Source of the DNA: JANRKF01 sp964519595
GTDB lineage: Bacteria; Pseudomonadota; Alphaproteobacteria; Rickettsiales; SXRF01
Assembly (NCBI GenBank): GCA_964519595.1
Contig: CAZFJN010000002.1
Coordinates: 1-64,000, forward strand
Length of the DNA: 64,000 bases
Direction: 5' to 3'
Within the stretch, counting starts at the first letter, position 1, and every line of letters starts with the position of its first letter. The position numbers and the translations under genes are program-made. Positions 16,844 through 25,271 of this stretch are shown here, in pieces. The notes below the pieces were generated by a model. It ran no database searches and was not told the DNA's origin. It worked only from the letters and a program-made list of their open reading frames with translations.

Positions 16844-17809
16844 ATGATCAATAAAACTTCCCAGATTGAAACAGCAGTGCGTTTATTGCAGGAAGGTTTG
16901 CCAGTAGCTTTTCCGACTGAGACTGTTTACGGACTTGGTGCGAATGCTCTTTCCGATTCAGCTGTTGCTAATATTTATAAGCTGAAAAATCGTCCGCAGT
17001 TTAATCCGCTGATTACTCATGTTGCAGATGCCAAGCAGGCATTTTCTTACGTTGAATATGATGAAAGAGCGGAAAAATTAATGGCAAGATTCTGGCCAGG
17101 ACCATTGACGATAATTTTGCCGCGCCGCTTTGATTGCCGCTTGTCGCTGCTGGCAAGCGCCGGACTTGACAATATCGCTCTGCGCGCGCCGGATCATAAA
17201 ATCGCGCAGAGATTGCTTAAAGAGGCGGCGTTGCCGATTGCCGCGCCGAGCGCAAATCGTTCCGGCAGAATAAGTCCTACTAAGGCCGCGCATGTGGTTG
17301 ATGAATTTGGCGAAGGCGCTGTTTTTATTATTGAAGGAGATGATTGCCGCGTTGGCATTGAATCAACGGTAATTGATTTATCTACCGCTGGAAAAGCGAT
17401 AATATTGCGGCATGGTAGTATTGTTAAGTCGATGCTGGAAGATGTTTTGAATTCGCCTGTTCTGGCTTTGAACGAAACAGAATATGCAGAAGGCAATGAA
17501 CAGATTAAATCTCCAGGGATGATGTTAAGCCATTACGCGCCGCAGAAGGATTTAAGAATAAATGCCGTTGATCTTCATGCTGGCGAGGCGTTGCTGGCGT
17601 TTGGAGAAATTCCTGTTGCCATGCGCCGCGAAGATTCTCCTGTTGCGAATTTAAGCCCTTCCGGCGATTTAACAGAAGCTGCCGCTAATTTATTTTCCAT
17701 GCTGCGCGAGCTTGATAAAAGCAATGCACAGCGCATAGCGGCAATGAAAATTCCACTGCAAGGACTTGGCTTGGCAATTAATGATCGTCTGAGCCGCGCG
17801 GCAAGATAA
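16844..17809 (+). CDS. L-threonylcarbamoyladenylate synthase (Sua5 type)
   Basis: This enzyme makes threonylcarbamoyl-AMP from threonine, bicarbonate and ATP, and TsaD uses the product for the t6A tRNA modification. The YrdC domain covers about residues 1-200, with the motifs KNRPQFNPLITHV and SANRSGRISPTKAAHV and the GIESTVIDL strand. A C-terminal Sua5 domain follows, joined by SPGMMLSHYAPQ. The 321 residues identify it as the long Sua5 form rather than the short TsaC form. It is divergent from the ParA-like gene and convergent with sodB. Confidence 0.92.
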   Translation: MINKTSQIETAVRLLQEGLPVAFPTETVYGLGANALSDSAVANIYKLKNRPQFNPLITHVADAKQAFSYVEYDERAEKLMARFWPGPLTIILPRRFDCRLSLLASAGLDNIALRAPDHKIAQRLLKEAALPIAAPSANRSGRISPTKAAHVVDEFGEGAVFIIEGDDCRVGIESTVIDLSTAGKAIILRHGSIVKSMLEDVLNSPVLALNETEYAEGNEQIKSPGMMLSHYAPQKDLRINAVDLHAGEALLAFGEIPVAMRREDSPVANLSPSGDLTEAAANLFSMLRELDKSNAQRIAAMKIPLQGLGLAINDRLSRAAR

Positions 17810-17844
17810 ATTCAAAAAAATTCTGTCTTTTATAATAATCTCTC

Positions 17845-18441
17845 TTAGCCGAGATTTTTTGCCGCGAATTCCCAGTTGACAAGCTTATCAAGAAAAACTC
17901 CGACAAAATCCGGACGACGATTCTGGTAATCAAGGTAATAAGCATGTTCCCAGACATCAATTGTCAATAAGGCTTTTTCGCCGTGAATCATCGGAAGATC
18001 AGCATTAGCGGTTTTTGTTACTTTAAGTTTGCCGTCACTTCCTTGAACAAGCCAAGCCCAGCCGCTGCCAAATTGAGTTGTTGCTGCTTGTTTAAAAGCA
18101 TCTTTGAATGAATCAAAACTGCCAAAATCGCCGGTAATTTTTTCAGCTATTTTGCCGCTTGGTTGTCCGCCGCCATTTGGTTTCATGCTGTGCCAGAAAA
18201 AGCTGTGATTCCAGACTTGCGCGGCATTGTTAAAAATTCCTGCCTTGCTGGCATCTTTCGCGCTGGCAACTATTATTTCCTCAAGAGTTTTGCCAGCTAA
18301 CTCAGTATCCTTAATCAGGTTGTTGAGATTTGTGACATAAGCCTGATGATGTTTATTATAGTGGAAAGAAAATGTATTTGCGCTCATATGTGGTTCAAGA
18401 GCATTAGTTGCATAAGGCAATTCAGGAAGTGTAAAGGTCAT
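17845..18441 (-). CDS. sodB: superoxide dismutase, Fe type
   Basis: It converts superoxide to hydrogen peroxide and oxygen in the cytoplasm. Metal ligands are visible in HYNKHHQAYV (His near 27), NHSFFWHSM (His near 75) and DVWEHAYYLDY (Asp and His near 160). A Gln in AAQVWNHSFFW and the ATTQFGSGWAWL stretch are the signature of the iron rather than the manganese form. The 198 residues are normal. The start is well supported, because the sequence begins MTFTLPELPY as in other SodB proteins. Confidence 0.93.
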   Translation of the reverse strand: MTFTLPELPYATNALEPHMSANTFSFHYNKHHQAYVTNLNNLIKDTELAGKTLEEIIVASAKDASKAGIFNNAAQVWNHSFFWHSMKPNGGGQPSGKIAEKITGDFGSFDSFKDAFKQAATTQFGSGWAWLVQGSDGKLKVTKTANADLPMIHGEKALLTIDVWEHAYYLDYQNRRPDFVGVFLDKLVNWEFAAKNLG

Positions 18442-18546
18442 ATTTTCTCTCTTGGTTATTTGTTTTTTAGTTATTTTTTTAGTTACTGTTTCAGGTTGTT
18501 TTTTCTAGCTGTTGTTCGATTATGTTTTTAATGTTTATATCATTTT

Positions 18547-19080
18547 ATGAAAACTGCAACCTCTGAAAATTCTGATTATATTGATTATTGCCGGAAGATG
18601 GTTCGAGAGCATGATTATCCGCGTTTTCTGCAATGCGCCTTTCTGCCGGAGAAAGAACAATTAAAGGCTTTTTCCTATTACGCTCTGGAGGCGGAATTAC
18701 GGCATATTCATCATCATGTCAGCGAGGAGATGATTGGACATATACGCTATGCGTGGTGGCGCGAGGAAATTGAGAAATCAGGCAATAATCTTTCGTCTAA
18801 ACATCCGGTTTTAAAGGCGCTGGCGGCAGTCTCTATTGATAAGGAAATAATTTTACGGCTGGTTGAAAAATATCATGAAGCATGGCCAGAAATTCCGCAT
18901 AGCTCAGATTCTGCAGAAAGATACGAAATTCCGCCGGAATTTTGCACAGTAGATGAAATTACAAAATCTGCATTTAATAATAATTCACCATGGCAGAAAG
19001 CCGGAAGGAAAATTGATAATCACAAGGCGCGTTATGGCGAAGGCTTTTTATGGTGGTTAGTTATAAAACTGCTGTTCTGA
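18547..19080 (+). CDS. short squalene/phytoene synthase-like protein
   Basis: The N-terminal half resembles the trans-isoprenyl diphosphate synthase (head-to-head) family and its non-catalytic NDUFAF6-like branch: YCRKMVREHDYPRFLQCAFLP, then AFSYYALEAELRHIHHHVSE and IRYAWWREEIE. At 177 residues it is far shorter than the usual 270-290. The two Asp-rich DxxxD motifs needed for catalysis are not seen. The C-terminus (WQKAGRKIDNHKARYGEGF) still looks orderly. It stops at the exact left edge of a dispersed repeat (19081), so it may have been cut short by that element, or it may be a reduced family member. Confidence 0.6.
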   Translation: MKTATSENSDYIDYCRKMVREHDYPRFLQCAFLPEKEQLKAFSYYALEAELRHIHHHVSEEMIGHIRYAWWREEIEKSGNNLSSKHPVLKALAAVSIDKEIILRLVEKYHEAWPEIPHSSDSAERYEIPPEFCTVDEITKSAFNNNSPWQKAGRKIDNHKARYGEGFLWWLVIKLLF

Positions 19081-19376
19081 AGATCAAGCTGTAATAAAAC
19101 TTTTGCCGTTCCACAATCTCCAGCCAAAACCACAGCACTTGCTGTGGTTTTGACAAAAAAAGCTGATCTATATTTTTAAATATAGATCGGCTTTTTTTGT
19201 CAAATGTACAAATGTACAAATGTACATTCGATATTGATGTCAGAGGTCAGATATCAGATGTCAATTTCTTGACATCTGTATTCTGGCATCCGACATCTGC
19301 GTGGCTAGAGGAGTATACTGCAAAGTCATAAGCAATAGCGAAAATTCGCAAATATTTAGTTTCGAAAGAGGTTTAT
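19081..19376. repeat. dispersed repeat R1, copy 1
   Basis: It begins AGATCAAGCTGTAATAAAAC and ends AGTTTCGAAAGAGGT. It shares long, nearly identical stretches with 47791-48122. Internal features include TGTACAAATGTACA palindromes, heptamers of the TCAGATA family and the stem AGATGTCAA/TTGACATCT. Compared with the second copy it carries about 80 extra bases, which form two hairpins (19126-19202). It fills the 298-base gap between the phytoene-synthase-like gene and the Nudix gene. Confidence 0.88.
19153..19202. terminator. bidirectional terminator hairpin within repeat R1
   Basis: Two 24-base arms (19153-19176 and 19179-19202) pair with one G-U mismatch and are bounded by seven A on one side and seven T on the other. 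The structure can terminate transcription from either direction. An adjacent hairpin at 19126-19151 (AAAACCACAGC / GCTGTGGTTTT) stands just before it. Both are absent from the second copy of the repeat. Confidence 0.75.
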
Positions 19377-19378
19377 TT

Positions 19379-20011
19379 TTATTTTGCTAGTTTTTCTTCA
19401 ATAAGATTTAAGATATGAGCGTGATCTGCGCGACCATGTTTTCTGAATTCAGCAAGAGTCATCCATTTGCGCTCAGCGGTTACAGATTTTATTTCTGCAA
19501 GCGGCAGAAACTGATTTTCCTCTTTCATTTCCGCTGCCAGCAACCATAAATCAATATTGCGATGCTGTGAGGCAGAGGTAAAGCTGTATATTCCAAGCGG
19601 CATTATGTTTTTTATATTCTCAAGTATCAAGCCGAGTTCTTCAATTCCTTCACGCAGAGCTGTTACTGGCAATTCTTCTATTGGCAATTCTTCGACAATA
19701 GATTGTCCGGCAAGTAATTCCTCAGCCTTTAGTCCCTCAGCCTTTAATTCATCAGCTTTATATTTTCCTTTAATATCCTGCCAGCTATTGCCGCGGTAAA
19801 ACATGCGCGTTCCTTTGCAAATCTGAAATTCAGGAATTCCTAATTCCGGCCGCGCTGCACAAGGCTTCATCACACAATAACGCAGCGGAGAACGCATAAA
19901 AGGCACAATTCCGGCTTTATTGATGAATTTTTGTGTAGTAGAAAAAGATTCTTCTGCTTTTATCAATTGATTGTTATTGAGAAAATTCTTAATTTCTGAG
20001 TGAATGGTCAT
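19379..20011 (-). CDS. Nudix-family protein with a repeat-altered Nudix box
   Basis: The fold is recognised from ALREGIEELGL (about residues 117-127), which fits the core REUxEExGU of the Nudix box, and from the strands around it. The Glu eight positions before the Arg is present. The expected Gly further upstream is replaced, because this stretch consists of repeats (ADELKAEGLKAEELLAG, VEELPIEELPV). The N-terminal part (MRSPLRYCVMKPCAARPELG) suggests a substrate-binding extension, perhaps as in bis(5'-nucleosyl)tetraphosphatases, but the substrate cannot be told. A heptamer array lies just upstream of the start. Confidence 0.65.
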   Translation of the reverse strand: MTIHSEIKNFLNNNQLIKAEESFSTTQKFINKAGIVPFMRSPLRYCVMKPCAARPELGIPEFQICKGTRMFYRGNSWQDIKGKYKADELKAEGLKAEELLAGQSIVEELPIEELPVTALREGIEELGLILENIKNIMPLGIYSFTSASQHRNIDLWLLAAEMKEENQFLPLAEIKSVTAERKWMTLAEFRKHGRADHAHILNLIEEKLAK

Positions 20012-20017
20012 AGTTTT

Positions 20018-20059
20018 CAGTTGGCAGTTAGCAGTTAGCAGTTAGCGGTTAGCAGTTGG
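20018..20059. repeat. heptamer array (CAGTTAG/CAGTTGG family), six units
   Basis: Six 7-mers lie end to end: CAGTTGG, CAGTTAG three times, CGGTTAG, CAGTTGG. The array starts seven bases upstream of the Nudix start codon, in the promoter space shared with the divergent inositol-phosphatase gene. The same family recurs at 30671-30749 before phaA. Confidence 0.92.
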
Positions 20060-20109
20060 TAAGTAAGCTGGTAACATATAGCTGATTAATATAAACTACA
20101 AAAAACTTT

Positions 20110-20135
20110 ATGAAAGAATTTGATGAAAGAATTTG
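20110..20135. repeat. 13-bp tandem duplication over a start codon
   Basis: ATGAAAGAATTTG occurs at 20110-20122 and 20123-20135. The first ATG is out of frame with the second. This is the same kind of start-codon duplication as at 77-114. Confidence 0.9.
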
Positions 20136-20872
20136 CCTTATTTGCCGAAGAGCTTGCTGATTGCGCTGGAAATATTATTCGCGCTGCTTTTGGCAAAAAT
20201 CCTGATATTTGTAATAAATCAGATAACACGCTGGTTACTGCAACTGATCGCGCTGTTGAGATGTCATTGCGCGAAATGATCGCTAAACGCTTTCCTGATC
20301 ACGGAATTTACGGCGAAGAATATGCGGCAGTAAATGAAAACTCTTCCTGGCAGTGGGTTATTGATCCAATTGACGGTACTAATTCTTTTATTGCCGGAAT
20401 GCCAATTTTTACAACTTTAATCGCGCTGTGCAAAGATGGAATTCCGCTTATTGGCATTATTGATCAACCAATATTGCGAGAAAGATTAAGAGGAATAAGC
20501 GAATCAGAAACCAGAAACCAGAAAGCAAAAACTGAAATAAATAATTATATCCTTGCTACAAGTTCCACAGATTATTTTACTGCTGAGGAAAGCTCCGCCT
20601 TTGCTCTTATTCGTAAAAATGCCGCTGCTACTATCCGCCATGGTGATGCTTATCTTTATGCAAAACTAGCCGGCGCGGAAATTGATCTGGTAATTGATTC
20701 CGGACTTAAACCATATGATTTTTGCGCTGTTGCAGCGGTAATTAAAGCGCATGGCGCAATAATAACTGACTGGGAAGGCAGGGAGCTTACTATAAAATCA
20801 TCCGGCAGAGTAATTGCGGCTTCTGATAAAACTCTTCATCAGCAGGCATTGCAATTGCTTTCCTGCGAATAA
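20123..20872 (+). CDS. inositol monophosphatase-family phosphatase
   Basis: This is an Mg-dependent phosphatase of the SuhB/HisN/CysQ superfamily. Motif A, WVIDPIDGTNSF, lies near residues 79-90. Upstream metal ligands are in YGEEYAAV. The C-terminal motif KPYDFCAVAAVIKAHGA replaces the usual WDxAA. The substrate is uncertain, with histidinol phosphate and inositol phosphate as the usual candidates. A heptamer array is embedded in frame (20504-20524) and encodes SETRNQ in a variable loop. The start region is a 13-bp tandem duplication (ATGAAAGAATTTG at 20110 and 20123). The second ATG opens this frame. Confidence 0.82.
   Translation: MKEFALFAEELADCAGNIIRAAFGKNPDICNKSDNTLVTATDRAVEMSLREMIAKRFPDHGIYGEEYAAVNENSSWQWVIDPIDGTNSFIAGMPIFTTLIALCKDGIPLIGIIDQPILRERLRGISESETRNQKAKTEINNYILATSSTDYFTAEESSAFALIRKNAAATIRHGDAYLYAKLAGAEIDLVIDSGLKPYDFCAVAAVIKAHGAIITDWEGRELTIKSSGRVIAASDKTLHQQALQLLSCE
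20504..20524. repeat. heptamer array inside a coding sequence
   Basis: TCAGAAA, CCAGAAA, CCAGAAA: three heptamers of the family that also lies between ntrY and ntrX. The reading frame of the phosphatase gene stays open through them. Confidence 0.88.
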
Positions 20873-20878
20873 TTCTGA

Positions 20879-20932
20879 AAATAATCTCGCAAATAATATC
20901 GTAAATAATATCGTAAATAATATCGCACATAA
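20879..20932. repeat. 12-bp tandem repeat upstream of rpsA
   Basis: AAATAATATCGT is repeated at 20891-20902, 20903-20914 and 20915-20926, with degenerate units on both sides. The remainder of this 322-base gap before rpsA is A/T-rich, with repeats of CTTGAAAAAAC type near 20950 and TCTAAAAGAAAA type near 21020. I see no gene and no convincing promoter pair in it. Confidence 0.85.
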
Positions 20933-21194
20933 TCCTACAAAGAATCTTGAAAAAACTTCAAAAACCTTGAAAAACCACTTGCCTTTAGCAAGCATAAAGC
21001 ATAGATTCTCCCTTCTTTAAAAGAAAATTTCTAAAAGAAAATTCGGAAATTGCAGGATTTTCGTGGTTTTTTGTGTTTTTTATCAACAAGAAGGTCGCCT
21101 GCAGGATCTTCGCAACCAAATGATAGCTGATTAATAAGATATTTGTAGAAGATATTATAGATTGATAAGCTATTGTATATACTAGGAAATTAAT

Positions 21195-22907
21195 ATGGCA
21201 CAAGCGGCACAGGCTTATGAAGATAAGAATTCAGTTGAAGATTTCGGAACATTGTTTGAAGAATCGCTGGTAAATGCAAGAATTCAAGAAGGCATGGTAG
21301 CAACCGGCCTGGTAGTAGGAATTGAAAAAGATCTGGTTATAGTAGATGTCGGACTTAAATCGGAAGGCAGAATTCCCTTAAAAGAATTCACAATCGGCAA
21401 CCAGATTCCTGAAATACGCATTGGCGATGAAGTTCAGGTTTATATTGAACGTATCGAAAATAAAAATGGCGACACTGTTTTATCGCGTGAAAAAGCTGTG
21501 CGCGAAGATGTTTGGCTTAGTCTGGAAAAAGCTTGTGAAAATTCACAACGTGTTGACGGTGTGATTTTTGGCCGCGTTAAAGGCGGTTTTACAGTGGATA
21601 TTCAAGGCGCTATTGCCTTCCTTCCTGGCAGTCAGGTTGATATTCGTCCAATTCGTGATGTTGGTCCGCTGATGCATGTGACACAGCCTTTCATTATCCT
21701 GAAAATGGACAGAAAACGCGGCAATATTGTCGTATCTCGTCGCGCTGTTCTTGAAGAATCTCGTGTTGAAGCGCGTGAGCAGCTTTTGGGCAAAATCAAT
21801 GAAGGTCAGGTTCTTGACGGTCTGGTTAAAAACATCACTGATTACGGCGCTTTCATCGACATGGGCGGCATAGATGGCCTTCTCCACGTTACTGATATAT
21901 CATGGAAACGTATTAATCATCCTTCGGAAATACTCTCTCTTGGCCAGAGCGTGAAAGTTATGGTCACTAAATTTGATCAGGCAACCAAGCGCGTCTCGCT
22001 GGGAATGAAGCAGCTTGAAAATAATCCTTGGAAAGATGCTGATATAAAATATGTAATCGGCAGCCGCTGGGCAGGAAAAATCACTAACATAACTGATTAC
22101 GGCGCTTTTGTTGAGCTGGAAGCAGGGATTGAAGGTCTGGTTCATGTTTCAGAAATTTCCTGGGTTAAGAAAAATGCTCATCCTTCCAAGCTGGTTTCAG
22201 TAAGTCAGGAAGTAAATGTTGTGGTTCTTGATATAGATGCTGCTAAACATCGTATCAGCCTTGGCATGAAACAATGTGAGGATAATCCTTGGGCAAATTA
22301 CGCGGCAAAAGTTAAAGAAAATGACGTAATTGAAGGAGAAATCCGCAATATAACTGATTTTGGCTTGTTCATAGCGCTGGAAGGTGATCTTGATGGTCTG
22401 GTTCATCATTCCGACATCAGCTGGTCGGAAGCCGGAGAATCAGCAATCAAGAATTATAAAAAAGGCGAAGTGATAAAAGCGAAAATTCTCAGCATAGATG
22501 TTGATAAAGAGCGCGTAAGCCTCGGCATTAAGCAGCTTGATAGTGATCCTTTTGAAGGAGAATTCGCAGCGCTTAAAAAAGGCTCGGCAGTTACGGTGAC
22601 TGTTGCGGCGATCAAGGAAGACGGTATTGACGTTAAAGTAACTGATAATATCGTAGGATTTATCAAAAAATCTGAGTTGGCGCGTGAGCGTCAGGATCAA
22701 CGTCCTGATCGTTTCGCGGTTGGTGATCGCGTTGATGTGAAAATTACCACGCTTGATAAAGCAACGCGCAAGGTTGGAATATCAATAAAGGCTCTGGAAG
22801 TTGATGATCATAAAAAAGCTATTTCTGAATATGGTTCAACTGACAGCGGCGCAAGCCTTGGCGATATTCTTGGCGCAGCTCTGGATGAGGCTAAAAAGGC
22901 TAAATAA
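21195..22907 (+). CDS. rpsA: 30S ribosomal protein S1
   Basis: RpsA binds mRNA on the small subunit and helps translation start. Six S1 (OB-fold) repeats are visible, with recurring signatures such as ITDYGAFIDMGGIDGLLHVTD, ITDYGAFVELEAGIEGLVHVSE and ITDFGLFIALEGDLDGLVHHSD. The 570 residues are normal for proteobacteria. The start follows GGAAATTAAT, a usable ribosome binding site. It heads a run of same-strand genes, sppA-ihfB-lapA-trpF, as in other alphaproteobacteria, though the spacing to sppA is about 40 bases. Confidence 0.95.
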   Translation: MAQAAQAYEDKNSVEDFGTLFEESLVNARIQEGMVATGLVVGIEKDLVIVDVGLKSEGRIPLKEFTIGNQIPEIRIGDEVQVYIERIENKNGDTVLSREKAVREDVWLSLEKACENSQRVDGVIFGRVKGGFTVDIQGAIAFLPGSQVDIRPIRDVGPLMHVTQPFIILKMDRKRGNIVVSRRAVLEESRVEAREQLLGKINEGQVLDGLVKNITDYGAFIDMGGIDGLLHVTDISWKRINHPSEILSLGQSVKVMVTKFDQATKRVSLGMKQLENNPWKDADIKYVIGSRWAGKITNITDYGAFVELEAGIEGLVHVSEISWVKKNAHPSKLVSVSQEVNVVVLDIDAAKHRISLGMKQCEDNPWANYAAKVKENDVIEGEIRNITDFGLFIALEGDLDGLVHHSDISWSEAGESAIKNYKKGEVIKAKILSIDVDKERVSLGIKQLDSDPFEGEFAALKKGSAVTVTVAAIKEDGIDVKVTDNIVGFIKKSELARERQDQRPDRFAVGDRVDVKITTLDKATRKVGISIKALEVDDHKKAISEYGSTDSGASLGDILGAALDEAKKAK

Positions 22908-22947
22908 TCTAGGAAACTAGGAAAAAGTAATCTAGGCAAGACAATCT

Positions 22948-23871
22948 ATGGCATTAAGCTCTGACACGTTGCTTGATAGAATCTATCTCAAGAGTCAGAT
23001 AACTCGCTGGCGAGCGGTTGCTATTGCAATGGCGGTTTTTGCCGTGATTGTTTTGCTTGGTTCTTATCAGGAAAGCGGCGGCGGCGGAATCAGGCATAAT
23101 CACATTGCCAGAATAACTTTTGATAATATTATTGATGATAATCAGGAAATCTATCAGCTGATTGATGATGTTGCTGACAATCCGAATATAAAAGCGGTGA
23201 TCGTCTGGATTGATACTCCAGGCGGCAGCGCGGTAGGCGGCGAGGAAATATATTTGCGGCTTAAAGCAATGGCGCAGAAAAAGCCGGTTGTGGCGGTAAT
23301 GCGTTCAGTAGCGGCCAGCGCCGGATATATGATTGCTCTTAGCGCAGATCAGATTTTTGCGCGTGAAGGGACAATAACCGGCTCAATTGGCGTTATAATC
23401 GAAAGCGCGGAAGTAACTGACCTTGCTGCCAAGATTGGAATAAAGCCAATTATCGTAAAATCAAACGATCTTAAAAGCACCTTGTCGCCGTTTGAAAAAA
23501 CCACTCCGGAATCTTTGCAAGTTGTGCAAATGCTGATTAATGATTTTCACAGTCGCTTTATCGACATGGTAGCAGCATCAAGAAAATTGCCGCGTGAAGA
23601 GGTGGTAAAACTTGCCGACGGCAGAGTATATAGCGGCAAAAGAGCTTTAGGCTTTAAGCTCATTGATGCAATAGGCGGCGAGGAAGAAGCAGTGTCATGG
23701 CTTGAAAGCAAGCGCAACATTCCTAAAGGGCTGGAAATAATTGATGAAGCAGTAAAGCCAAAACTTGATTTTATTGAAAGATTAGCTCAGTCCAGCATTG
23801 GAAAAATTTTCCAAAACAGCAGGATAAGGCTTGACGGCATGGCGGCCATATGGCATCCTGAGCTTAATTAA
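22948..23871 (+). CDS. sppA: signal peptide peptidase SppA, short form
   Basis: This is an inner-membrane serine protease that degrades cleaved signal peptides. One membrane segment lies near residues 23-40 (AVAIAMAVFAVIVLLGSY). The S49 domain follows, with IDTPGGSAVGGEEI, the nucleophile Ser near 124 in VAASAGYM and the general-base Lys near 231 in YSGKRALG. At 307 residues it is the single-domain type found in alphaproteobacteria, not the double-length enterobacterial form. It sits between rpsA and ihfB. Confidence 0.92.
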   Translation: MALSSDTLLDRIYLKSQITRWRAVAIAMAVFAVIVLLGSYQESGGGGIRHNHIARITFDNIIDDNQEIYQLIDDVADNPNIKAVIVWIDTPGGSAVGGEEIYLRLKAMAQKKPVVAVMRSVAASAGYMIALSADQIFAREGTITGSIGVIIESAEVTDLAAKIGIKPIIVKSNDLKSTLSPFEKTTPESLQVVQMLINDFHSRFIDMVAASRKLPREEVVKLADGRVYSGKRALGFKLIDAIGGEEEAVSWLESKRNIPKGLEIIDEAVKPKLDFIERLAQSSIGKIFQNSRIRLDGMAAIWHPELN

Positions 23872-23919
23872 GTGACTGTAATTGAAAGAGCTTACAAATA
23901 AGCATATAAGGAGCGCAAA

Positions 23920-24216
23920 ATGACTAAATCCGAGCTTATATTACGTCTGGCTAAAAAATATCCGCATCTTTATCAGCGTGATATTGAAACTCTTGTCGGC
24001 ACTATGTTTGACAGTATTTCTGATACTCTGGTTGAAGGCGGCCGAGTTGAATTGCGCGGTTTTGGAGCTTTATCAATACGTAAACGTGATGCGCGCAAAG
24101 CTCGCAATCCTAAAAACGGTCAGGAAGTTCGCATCGGCGAGCGTTATGCGATTTATTTCCGCACTGGAAAAGAGCTGCGTGATCGTATCAACAAGCCTTC
24201 CGTGATTCAGGGCTAG
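23920..24216 (+). CDS. ihfB: integration host factor subunit beta
   Basis: This is a DNA-bending nucleoid protein that works as a heterodimer with IhfA. The 98 residues show the HU/IHF fold: a helical N-terminus and a beta-arm with GFGALSIRKRDARKARNPK and the intercalating Pro (RNPKNG). A good ribosome binding site, AAGGAG, lies eight bases before the ATG. IHF commonly helps NtrC-class activators reach sigma-54 promoters, which is relevant to the ntr genes in this window. The stop codon is followed directly by lapA. Confidence 0.95.
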   Translation: MTKSELILRLAKKYPHLYQRDIETLVGTMFDSISDTLVEGGRVELRGFGALSIRKRDARKARNPKNGQEVRIGERYAIYFRTGKELRDRINKPSVIQG

Positions 24217-24219
24217 TAA

Positions 24220-24546
24220 TTGTTCCGGCGTCTCATTCGTCGCTTGAAGATGTTGATTGCGGTTTTTTGCACCGTATTGCTTGCGCTTTTTGCTTTTGAT
24301 AATCGCGCCTTCATAGAAATCAGCCTTTTTCCTCTTCCTTACGAAATAGAGCTTCCTAAATTTCTGCTGGTAATTTTCTTTTTCGGAATTGGCTTGCTGG
24401 TTGGCGCGATTGTAATGAGCCTTAAACTTGGCAGAGCGCTGCGTTTTTATCATAAGGAACATGAGCGTTCAATGGCTTTGGAAAATGAGGTAAAATCGCT
24501 AAAAAGCGAAAGATCGTCCTTTAAGCAAACGCCAGCAAATATATGA
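24220..24546 (+). CDS. LapA-domain (DUF1049) small membrane protein
   Basis: This small inner-membrane protein has two hydrophobic helices (LIAVFCTVLLALFAFD and LLVIFFFGIGLLVGAIVMSL) and a C-terminal coiled coil (EHERSMALENEVKSLKSERS). That layout is typical of the LapA/YciS family linked to lipopolysaccharide assembly. It follows ihfB here, as is usual. The start is TTG at 24220, three bases after the ihfB stop. ATG at 24250 is an alternative that removes ten basic residues. It shares an ATGA overlap with trpF. Confidence 0.85.
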   Translation: MFRRLIRRLKMLIAVFCTVLLALFAFDNRAFIEISLFPLPYEIELPKFLLVIFFFGIGLLVGAIVMSLKLGRALRFYHKEHERSMALENEVKSLKSERSSFKQTPANI

Positions 24547-25184
24547 TCAAAGTGAAAATCTGCGGATTATCGGAAGAGCTTTCCTTGCTTGACGCAATAG
24601 GAGCCGGCGCTGACTATGTTGGCTTTGTACATTATCCGCGATCGCCTCGCCATATCAGCCTTAAGCGCGCTGCGGAATTAAAATCATTATTGCCATCACG
24701 AGTCAAATCTGTTCTGGTTATTGTTGATCCTGATGACACATTGCTGCTTGAAATATCAACCGTTCTTAAGCCTGATTATATACAATTACACGGCAATGAA
24801 ACTGCTGAGCATATTGCGGAAATACGCAGATTATATCCGCAACAGAAATTAATTAAAGCAATTGCCGTTTCTTCTGAGCAAGATTTGGAAATTGCCAAAC
24901 AATATTCTGCAAATATTGACATGTTGTTATTTGACGCAAAACCTTCTGCAGATTCTTTATTACCAGGCGGAAATGGAATAGTTTTTGACTGGAATATAAT
25001 GAAAAATTTTCAAGCTCCTCTACCGTGGATATTATCCGGAGGGCTTAATGCAGATAATGTGAAAGAAGCGATAATAAAAAGCGCAGCGGAAATAGTTGAC
25101 GTATCATCAGGAGTTGAAACAATTGCCGGCCAGAAAAATAGCGCAAAAATAAAAGAATTTATCAAAGCCGCAAAATATTTATAA
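24543..25184 (+). CDS. trpF: phosphoribosylanthranilate isomerase
   Basis: TrpF catalyses the third step of tryptophan synthesis, the Amadori rearrangement of phosphoribosylanthranilate. The catalytic Cys and Asp are in VKICGLSE and VIVDPDD. IQLHGNE and the C-terminal LSGGLNADNVKEAI with VDVSSGVE complete the TIM-barrel signature. The 213 residues are normal. It overlaps lapA by four bases. No trpB or trpA follows, although they usually do in alphaproteobacteria, so the rest of the pathway lies elsewhere or is missing. Confidence 0.92.
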   Translation: MIKVKICGLSEELSLLDAIGAGADYVGFVHYPRSPRHISLKRAAELKSLLPSRVKSVLVIVDPDDTLLLEISTVLKPDYIQLHGNETAEHIAEIRRLYPQQKLIKAIAVSSEQDLEIAKQYSANIDMLLFDAKPSADSLLPGGNGIVFDWNIMKNFQAPLPWILSGGLNADNVKEAIIKSAAEIVDVSSGVETIAGQKNSAKIKEFIKAAKYL

Positions 25185-25188
25185 TATG

Positions 25189-25230
25189 TTTCTGTATTCT
25201 GGTTTTTGGTTTCTGATTTCTGATTCCTGT
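25189..25230. repeat. heptamer array (TTTCTGT/TTTCTGA family), six units
   Basis: TTTCTGT, ATTCTGG, TTTTTGG, TTTCTGA, TTTCTGA, TTCCTGT. This is the complementary orientation of the CCAGAAA family. It starts four bases after the trpF stop. Confidence 0.88.
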
Positions 25231-25271
25231 TTCAATTGGTAATTGCTTATATAAGGTGATAAAACTTGCTT

